This document shows, piece by piece, positions 49,811 through 59,800 of a DNA stretch of 64,000 nt; within the stretch, counting starts at the first letter, position 1, and each line of letters opens with the position of its first letter. The notes beneath the pieces were generated by a model. It searched no databases and was not told the DNA's origin. It saw only the letters and a program-made list of their open reading frames with translations. Location: NCBI RefSeq assembly GCF_022201045.2, contig NC_068560.1:32575001-32639000 (forward strand), in the 5' to 3' direction. The stretch is from Citrus sinensis. Lineage: Eukaryota; Streptophyta; Magnoliopsida; Sapindales; Rutaceae. Made by a program: the position numbers and the translations under genes.

Positions 49811-49929
49811 AAATGTGCGAGGGATTAGATGCATGGTCACCAAAATTTCTGAGTGTCTGCAATGAAAAGACAAAGTTCCTACCAATATCTTTACTAATTT
49901 AAATCACAGCAAGCCCCCTTCATGCAAAG

Positions 49930-50400
49930 GGACATAGGGTTAGGGTCTTAAGTTTTCTCTTGGGCCATGCAACGACTTTTACAGATAATTACAGAACTCC
50001 CCGTTACTGAATCTTCTCTTTGTATGTTTCTCTTGACAATGTCAACTCTATAGCTTTTTTGGCAAAATTGTTTTACAAGAAATGGCTGAAGCTTGACACG
50101 GGATTACAGATGCACAAGAAGTCAAGAATCACAAGGCAAAGATACTGACTATGCTGTATTTAGCTTAGCCTCGGTGGGTCACTTCGTTCTAATTCTTCAG
50201 CTGAAATGGAAAATTCCTGCGAAACTGCTGATGCTGAAAGCTAGCAGACCTAATGCCTGTAGGGCGATTATTACGAAGCCAGGGGTTTCTTACTCGGTGC
50301 AAGTAACTGTCTTTTCAACTTTTAAGGACCATCAACAAGTTAAAACAAGTCCACAAAGATTTTGGAGATCGCAGCAGATTACAGCTTTTCAAATTCTCTA
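49930..50400. repeat. Diverged duplicate of 51735-52350
   Basis: Shared words in the same order include TTTTCTYTTGRGCCATGCAAC, GGCTGAAATGGAAATTCC-like, AAAGCTAGCWGR and CTGTCTTTTC. The second copy was later split by the SINE at 51814. Neither copy has a clear reading frame. Confidence 0.5.
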
Positions 50401-51813
50401 AATTTACTTCTATTTTTCTCTATCGTATCGTCTCATTTCCATTAATTCAACTTTTTTTTTAAGTTCCCCAGAAAAAAAAAGAAATAATAAATAGTCCTTT
50501 TTTTTAATCGTTTATTTTTTTATAAATAATTATTTATACAATTAGTCGGTGATAGTGTATAAGACTCTCAAGGAAATTGAAGAGTACATTAAACTTATAT
50601 ATATATATATTATACATGACCTACGTGTACTAATAAAGTGTAATACTTTTAATGTAGAATTTCTGAACTCGCATATATGAAGATTTAAAATTGCAATGGA
50701 CCCTACACCAAGGCTTATTCATTTTCAATTCTGTTGCAGCTTCTTTCTACTGGAATATTTAATTTAAATTTAAAAATGAAATGCAAATTTAAATTGTATA
50801 AATTAAACAAGTAGTTTCAGAGTAAATGAATCTGAGTTTTATTTTAACTTTTGGATAATAAATAAATCCAAGGTTCAAACCAACGTGATCTATCATGTTT
50901 CCCAGATCATCCATTCATGATATCAATAATTTGTCATTCTACTCTATTTAGTCTTCGTTTTGTCTGCCAGTAGCTGGAAAATTGCCCATGATTTTTTTTT
51001 TTTTTTTGAGAGAAAGTATAACTTTCATTCATCCAATTGAGTGAATAAGTACAAAAAGTTTGTTGGTATATTATCTACCCAAAAAACAAAATCATTTAGC
51101 TCTAACGCCAAATTTACCAGTGATTTAAAGCCTCTCAGCTGAGTCCTTGCTACCGTCGCTTTACCCAATAATTTAATACAATCATTTGAAATAAGACCCT
51201 GCGCGCAACAATTTTGGTGATCATGATACAACTAAATTTGAAGAAAGTTAATGAAAAAAAAAGAATGAATAAAAAGTTACGCATGTACTTGCGAGGAAGT
51301 TGCTCTGAATTGGCCGAATTTATTGTTACATTAAACTTCATATGAAATGAAATTAAATCTCTATTTCCGAACGAAATAGTAAGATACACGGAAATTAATT
51401 TTGGGTGTGTCTTTTCGAATCATTAACTGTTTTTAATACAGCACGCTAACTCATTTTATATATATGCTGTAAAACCAAAACTAAAAGCTACTCATTTCAT
51501 ATTTTTGCTGTAAACTTAACAAGTGAATTGAGCTGAGTATTTATTTCATCTTCTTAACACATGTATTCACCCGTGTTGGTCAGCGGAAAAATTCGAGAAG
51601 AGTGAATAGAATGGATGTTTTGTAAATAAAGGAAGTTTGTGACATAAAATTTTGACGACAATGTCAAAGATCTCTTTCAATATTCTTACTGTTTTCTCAC
51701 ACAGCGAACAGCCAAACAACGTTAACATGATTAGGGTAAGAAGTTTTTCTTGAGCCATGCAACATACAAATTAAAATTGCACATTTATGCAGTTTTAAGC
51801 TTGTCTTGGGAGC

Positions 51814-52188
51814 CACTTCGGCCAAGGCCGAAGCGGTGGGCTACTGCCCTCACAAGCATTGTGGGGGGTTAAATATTTTTTATATTTAAAAATTCTTCTT
51901 CCTTACGAAATGTGAGCTTATGAGAACAGCGGTTCTAACCTTCACAAAAATATTATGGGGGGCTAAATATTTTTTATATTTAAAAATTCTTCTCCCTTAT
52001 GAAATATAAGTGGAGTATGGATATTCCTCTCTTGTGAGAAATTATTTATCTGGACATATATGTAAGTCCTAATTATATATATTTGATTGTAAATAATAAT
52101 GTAATATCTCTATTATAATAAGTAATTATTATAAATATTTATATAATACAGTAATTTAATAATTAATCAGTATTAAAAAAAAAAAAAA
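51814..52188 (+). mobile_element. SINE with an internal tandem duplication
   Basis: The flanking duplication AAGCTTGTCTTGGGAGC is exact (51797-51813 and 52189-52205). The head CACTTCGGCCAAGGCCGAAG has the same self-complementary design as the 31668 element. The stretch CTCACAAGCATTGTGGGGGG through GAAATGTGAG is repeated about 91 bases later in altered form, and the box B-like AGCGGTTCTAACC sits just before the second unit. The element ends in a run of 16 or more A. Confidence 0.85.
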
Positions 52189-53311
52189 AAGCTTGTCTTG
52201 GGAGCTAGCTAATTAAGTCTTGTCATGCAAAATTCGTCGGCTGAAATGGAAATTCCACACTAGCTGATACCCAAAGCTAGCTGGTAGCCCTTGGCCCTTG
52301 CCTCTAGAGGCTGGGGCTGCTTAACTAGTTTTAATTACCTGTCTTTTCTGCTTCGGTGGCCACCGCCAAAATTGAAACAAAAATCAAAGCAAGATCTTCT
52401 TGATGATCCTTACTATTGTTGGAGGTTTTTTTTTTTTTCTTTTTTTTTTCCTTCTTCCTTAAAGCGTCGTTTTCATTGTTTTTCAAAATTACAAGTAAAT
52501 AATAAGAACTCCAACAGTCACTTCTCACGCCCAAAAGCTCGTGCCCATAATTAACAATATGCCCTTGTGCTAGCTTATTAAATTAGATTGGACTACGAAT
52601 AGAGTTTAGGACCCTTTTGAGATGGTTTGGGCACCGCAAAAAGATATAGCGCCATGATAATTAATCTAATTTTATTAATTTTTTAATGGAAATTAACGGA
52701 TTGATTGATGATAGACTTGTTTTGTTAACTTATAATATATGAATGATATAATTAAAAAATATTTATACACGTTTAATATAAATATCATTTAAAAATATAT
52801 GACTGATAATTTTTTTTAATTTCTATGCAATTTTTTTTTTAACAAAACTCTTTATTTTGCCTCATTTTCCAAAATAATTTATTAAGGTTAAAAAACAAGA
52901 CTCTGAATATTGTGGGGACCCTACTGGAAGTAAATCCCACCGATGAGCACAGGCAGAAGAAAAGGCTGGCAATGTTCTCTGATGTGAAAGGCAATGATCT
53001 CTGATGTTTCACCATATTTACTCACTGTGATCAGGCTTGCTTCCAACTCTATCTTGCACTTGCTCTTTTGAGGGAATTATGAACTTCTTGCAATTGGAAC
53101 TTAACCTCCGCAGCTGCAGAGCAGGGTGAAGCCAAAAATCGAAGCATATAATTTCTTTATTTTTTTTTTCTCGGGTTAAAATCGTAATATTCTTCAATAT
53201 TAAATCTAGTTAAGAAGTTGATTGAACTCTACAAAGGTCAAGCAAGCCCCATCAATTCGTACGTATGATTACGTGTTCTTTAATTTTACTTTAGAAGTTA
53301 ATTTCAGGGGT

Positions 53312-53455
53312 GCTGCTAAGTTACAGAATATGTAACTTACAGCTCACCCAAAATTACACAACCCCTGAATTGTTTGAATAGCAACACTAAGAGGTGTAAA
53401 GAAACTAATTTTTTGGGTGGTTGTATGATACAGATTCTGTAACATAGAAAGGTCC
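53312..53455. mobile_element. MITE with ~40-bp inverted repeats
   Basis: TTAATTTCAGGGGT occurs on both sides (53298-53311 and 53456-53469). The left arm GTTACAGAATATGTAACTTA is answered by an inverted right arm, GTTACAGAATCTGTATCATA on the other strand, and both arms run on to CACCCAAAA. Part of the shared flank may be terminal element sequence rather than target, so the true duplication may be 9-10 bases (Mutator-like). Confidence 0.7.
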
Positions 53456-53897
53456 TTAATTTCAGGGGTCAGAAATGAATTAAGGCTTTAATTAATTTGG
53501 CTTTACGTTTTGTCATGTTATGAGCAGCCAACAGAAACTAAAAATTAACACGGCGCTGAAAAAAAGCTATTATTCTATTATTATTTTTCTATTCTTCATG
53601 AAAAAGGACTAAAATTCAACGAAATGCCATACAAGAAGAAACCAATGTTTCCAGTTCACCCGAGACCCTTGCCGTCTCCCGAGGGAGATAATGAAAACTA
53701 AGGCCATAACATCAAACAACAACATGCACGGTCCGTGCCCTTACTTATAAGAAAACCTAATTATGGTCGTCCTAAGGCAAAAGATGAAATATGTATGGCT
53801 AAAAGCTAATTAACTTGACTGCCTACAAATCCAGACATAAAAGATTACTAAATTAAAATGGCATGAAACGACGGAGGAGCAGCTGTGACGTCGTCGT

Positions 53898-56800
53898 TTA
53901 GTTATGACAAGGTTTGGATTTGGATTTGGATCTGAATTTCCTGTCAAAATAGAGAGGAGGAGCAGCTGCCACGTCAAAGCGTTTCCCAACGATAATAGGC
54001 TTGCTGTAATTCCAACCGTCACGCGGAGGAGATAGTATCACTGGCAGGTAACCATCGGTGTGACAATAGAACTTGAAGCGCTCAAAATGTTTCTCAAGCG
54101 CATCCCTGCCCTGCGTTTCATAATAATTATTAATTAAAAATGCCTTCACTTTCACTTTACAAATCTAAAAGGATCATTTAATGGCAGTGGAAATTAAGGG
54201 AAAAAAAAACATATTGAGCAGTGTAATTAACCTGGATGTCGGCACATGCTATTTCACACATTTTCTTGTTGCCAGGCGCCTCAACTTCCCACTTATATTT
54301 GTTGCACGCTTTCCAGAACCTCAATGCTCCAGCGGCAGTTGTGAAGTTCACAAACGCATACCCCAGATTAGCTCTGCGTCTGGAAATTACGAAATAAACC
54401 ATTCACACAAACAATTAAACAAATGTATGCTTTGATTTGAAAGTTGAAAAATATCAGGAAAAAAAATTTTTTTTAAAAAAAGGAAAATTAGAAAAAGAAA
54501 AGGGGTTCTTACCTAAAATCCATAGGCAAATACAAAAAATCGAACTCAGATTTACAATGCCACTTTGACTTCAAGTACTCAACCCTGCAGTGGCTGTCCA
54601 AAATGTGCAACAAATCGCGCCTTCTGCTCATTAATGTAAATGAAATTATTAAGCTCACATGATACCTTAGTGTAGATGTAATTAAGACGGAAATTAATTA
54701 AGCAATGCGTATCAAGTCAAATGAGGTTGTGTAGATTAGTGGATGCAAATGCAACATGCAAGCCCCTTGTTCCTTGATCAAATTAAAGTACGTCCGTACT
54801 GTTAGATAATTGGTGGGTGAAGCAGACACGCAGCTAAAGTAAAATTGTAAGAAAATAAAGAACAAGCACAAAAGAGAATACCAGAAATTACGTGGTTCGG
54901 CTTTTAGCCTACGTCCACGGGCGAAAACAGAAGGAAATATTTTACTAGTGAAAAGAAGTTACAGGTATTGTAGTATTTTAGCTCACTACCCAAAACCTCA
55001 ATACACCCAAATTCTCAAATCACTAAAATTAGAGCTTATAAATGCAAGCTCTTAAACTCTCAATTCTCTCTACAAAACTTGGATCTCAAGATTGGAATAA
55101 AATGAATTAGGGAGCTCTTCCTTTTATAGCCAAAAAATGGCTATTAAATTAATATATATATGTATATATTTCAAATGTTGTTGCCAACTTCTTCTTTTTC
55201 TCCATTTGGATGGCACCATTTTCTTTGGCCGGCATCACCATTTTCTTTGGCCGGCTTGTCAAAGCCAACTTGAATTGGCTTTGTGGCCACCGGCCTTTGA
55301 CATTTCTCCCACTTGGAGATTTGATTGAAAATCAATCAATCTCCACATCATCCTTTCTGCTTCGCCATAATCATGTTGCCTACGTTTCTGCTAGGCCACA
55401 AGAGGATCTACTCCAGACAAACTTATCAGTATTTATCGGCTTGGTCAAAACATCTGCTAGGTTCTCTTTGGTATGGATTTTCTGCAAATCCACACTTCCA
55501 TCTTCCACTACTTCACGAACGAAGTGATACTGAACTCCTATGTGCTTTGTCCTGGAATGAAAGGCTGGATTCCTTGCAATGTGCAGGGCACTCTGACTGT
55601 CACAAAACACAGGAATTTTCTGTTGTTTATGCCCGAGCTCCTCCAATAACCTTTGTATCCAAATAGCTTCCTTGCAAGCTTGTGTAGCTGCCATGTATTC
55701 TGCTTCTGTTGTAGATAAAGCCACAACGGTCTGCAGTTTCGAAACCCAGCTTACAGCTGCTCCCGCAAGTGTAAACACATAACCAGTAGTGGATTTTCTT
55801 TTATCAAGATCTCCTGCAAAATCTGAATCCACATAACCCCTGACAGTAAACTCTGATCCTCCATAACATAATGCAACATCTGAGGTTCCTCTGATGTATC
55901 TCAGAATCCTTTTCACAGCTATCCAATGCTCTCCACCAGGATTCGCCATGTATCGACTGACTACTCCCACTGCTTGTGCAATGTCCGGTCTAGTACATAT
56001 CATAGCGAACATCAAACTTCCCACTGCTGATGCATACGGTACTCGAGACATCTCCTTCCTCTCCGCTTCATTGCTAGGACACATACTTGAGGATAATTTG
56101 AAATTAACAGGAAGTGGGGTAGAAATTGACTTACAATCTTGCATGTTGAAGCGCCGCAAGATTTTCTTCAAATAATTCTTCTGTGAGAGCCAAATCTTCC
56201 TGTTATTTCTGTCTCGGTGAATTTGCATCCCTAGAATCTTGTTTGCTGGTCCCAAGTCCTTCATTTCAAACTCCCTAGCCAACTGTGCCTTCAATTCTTG
56301 GATTCGATCTTTGTTGGGACCTGCTACCAACATGTCATCCACATACAACAGTAAAATGATGAAATCATTATCTTCAAACCTCTTGTAATATGTACAATGA
56401 TCTGAACTGAGTCTGTTGTATCCAAGGCTCATGATGAAGGAATCAAATCTCTTATACCAACACCTCGGCGCCTGTTTGAGACCGTATAGAGATTTGTTCA
56501 ACCTGCAAACCAAGTTCTCCTTTCCTGTTTCTGCAAAACCTTCTGGTTGGAGCATATATATTTCTTCTTCAAGTTCTCCATGAAGAAATGCAGTTTTCAC
56601 ATCTAACTGCTCTAGATGTAGGTCAAATGTGGCACACATTGCCAAAACTATTCTGACTGTTGTGAGTCGAACCACCGGCGAAAATATCTCGTTGAAGTCA
56701 ATACCTTCTTTCTGAGCATATCCTTTCACCACCAATCGCGCACGATACCGCTCCACTTGGTCATTGCCATCACGTTTGATCTTGTATACCCATTTGTTTC

Positions 56801-59800
56801 CAATGGCTTTTCTTCCGTGTGGTAGTGGTACAAGTTCCCATGTCTTGTTCTTGTGTAGAGCTTCAATTTCTTCATGCATTGCTGTCATCCACAAAGCAAC
56901 ATCTGAGCTGTTTAAAGCTTCATGGAAAGTTGAAGGCTCTCCATCCTCTGTTAGAAGACAGTATGCAACGTTGATCTCTGTGACATACTCCGAGTGCCAC
57001 GTCGGCGGTCGTCTCTCACGAGTTGACCGACGAACTTCTGGAGCCTCAGACTCGACTGGTTCTTGTTCCTCGTGCTCTAGTGCTGCTTCAGAAGAATCTG
57101 AATCTTCTAGATTATTTTCCACATATACTGGTACAATCTCTGACTTTTCTTTTACAGTGCTATCATCCCCATCTTTCCTTTGCAGTTGATCTTCTACAAA
57201 AATAACATCTCTGCTGATGACGATCTTGTGGGCAATGGGGTCCCACAGACGATACCCCTTTACTCCATCAGCATACCCCAAGAAGATACATCTTCTAGAT
57301 TTTGCATCCAGCTTTGTTCTTTCTTGGGCATTGTACATCACGTACACAGGACATCCAAATGCATGTAGGTAGGAATAATCAGCTGGCTTTCCAGTCCACA
57401 TCTCCATCGCTGTCTTCAACCCAATAGCTGTAGATGGCGACCGATTTACTATATAACAGGCAGTTTTGGCTGCTTCTGCCCAGAATGAATTGGGTAGACC
57501 AGCAGTCCTCAACATAGCTCTTATTCTTTCTGTAAGAGTTCTGTTCATCCGTTCTGCCACTCCATTTTGTTGAGGAGTGTATGCCACCGTGAACTGTCTC
57601 TGAATACCTTCTTGCTTACAGAATGAATTGGGTAGACCAGCAGTCCTCAACATAGCTCTTATTCTTTCTGTAAGAGTTCTGTTCATCCGTTCTGCCACTC
57701 CATTTTGTTGAGGAGTGTATGCCACCGTGAACTGTCTCTGAATACCTTCTTGCTTACAGAAAGTAAGAAACTCGCCGTCTGTATATTCTCCACCATTATC
57801 TGTCCTCAAGCACTTGATCTTTTTACCAGATTCAAGTTCCACCCGCGCTTTGTATTCTTTAAATACTGAAAATACATCTGACTTTTTCTTAATCGGATAT
57901 ACCCAACATCTTCTGGAATAGTCATCAATGAAAGTCACCATGTACTTTGCACCTCCCATGGATATATCCGGTGATTCCCAAACATCAGAATGAATCAAGT
58001 CTATAATGCATTTACTTCTAGCAATAGATTTACTGAATTTTAATCTATGCTGCTTACTTGTAACACAATGCTCGCAAAATGGTAAACTTACCGATTTGAG
58101 CCCCGGAAGCAATTTTCGCTCAGAGAGAATCTTCAAGCCTTGTTCTGACATGTGGCCGAGTTTGAGATGCCACATCATTGTTGATTCTTCTCCATTTGAC
58201 GCGACACACGCATCAGCCTCCTGTAGTGTTTCTCCTTTAAGCATGAATAAATTAGCACCAATCTTTTCTGCCTTCATCAATACAAGCGCGCATTTAATGA
58301 TCTTCATTATTCCATTCTCCACATGAGTTTTGTACCCATGACTATCCATTTGTCCCAAAGACAATAGATTTTTCTTCAGGCCATTGACATGTCTTACCTC
58401 TCCAATTGTGCGAATTGTACCATCAAACATTTTTATTTTGATAGTACCAATACCAGCGATCTCCAAGGCATGATCGTTACCCATATATACAGATCCTCCT
58501 GAGATAGGTTCATATGTGTGGAACCATTCTCTCCTAGAGGTCATGTGCCAGGTAGCTCCCGAGTCTATAAGCCAGACATCAGAAAGTCGTTTTCTGCCTT
58601 CTGAAACAGTTGTTGCCTCACTGTAGAGAATTTCGCCATCATCTGAGGTACTTGCTACACACCCCTGAGCATTTGATGACTCAGGTTCTTTGCCCTCTCT
58701 TTTCTTCTGGTTACTCCAACACTCCTTTTTGACATGCCCTTTCTTGCCACAGTTGTAGCATTTAACATTCTTCTTACTTCTGGATTTTGATCTACCATGA
58801 TTTTGACTCCCACTGGGGCCACGTTCTGTTGATCTTCCTCTCGTCACCGATAGCGCCTCCGCTTGCTGCGAACTTGCTTGTCTGTTTTCCTTGTTTTTTC
58901 GCCTGCTCTCCTCATTTAATACGGAGGCTGCAACATCGTCGAAAACTAGACCCTCCACTGGATTGTTGTTCGTCAGGTTGATGATGAGTTGATCATACGA
59001 ATCTGGTAGACTTTGAAGTAGAAGCTCTGCACGTTCATTTTCCTCTATATTATGACCCAACGTTGTGAGTTGTGAAAATAGAGTCTTCAATGTGTTGATG
59101 TGGTCGGTCACCATTGTAGATTCCGCCATTCGAAGAGTATAGAGTTTCCTCTTCAAGAAGATTTTATTGTGTAGTGACTTGGCCTCGTACAATTTTGTGA
59201 GAGTATCCCATATTTCCTTCGCTGTGTTTTTCTCTGCCACACTGGATAATACTCCGTCTGCAAGTGCCAAGTGTAGATCAGAAATGGCGTTGCCATCTAT
59301 CTCGTTCCACTTGTCATCAGTTATCTCCATGGGCCTTTCTCCAATTGCTGCCAAGCAATTATTTTTCCTCAATACAGCTTTCATCTTCATTTTCCACAAC
59401 GAAAAATTATTTCCGTTAAATTTCTCAATTTCATACTTTGCCGCCATTTTGTTGATAAATACTGCACACAAGCTGGTATACCACCTTGAATAGTTATGAG
59501 TATGTGTGAGAATGCACACCAGGAAAGTTCCCAGGAAAGACTGGAGGGGTCACAATGGTCCCACTTAAAACCCAGACTCCTTAAGCTCTTATCGCCTTTG
59601 TGACAGAACTTTCCTAGACATGTACAAAACCACACAGTTGTTTTACTCACACCACTATTCGCTGCTTTGCACCGCAAAATTTTTGGATCGCTCCCACCGT
59701 TTCACGTGAATAGTACCGTATACGTGAATAGTAACGTATACGTGAACAGTACCTGACTCCAAAAAATACAACCAATAGCTCTGATACCACTGTTAGATAA

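Larger units (their letters stand above)
47995..53897. other. Region between RRM copies 1 and 2
   Basis: The first ~380 bases are the copy 1 promoter; they reappear downstream at 63740-64000. The rest is AT-rich with two SINEs, one MITE candidate and a diverged duplication pair (about 49930-50330 and 51735-52350). The open frame 50093-50401 (+) and 52291-52554 (+) lie in that pair and show no domain. I see no gene. Confidence 0.6.

Noticed and set aside
50093..50401. 102-codon open frame, plus strand
   Set aside because: It lies in a diverged non-coding duplicate, the partner copy does not keep the frame, and I see no motif.
55325..59493. Several plus-strand open frames of 60-141 codons
   Set aside because: They are antisense shadows of the Copia gag-pol frame.
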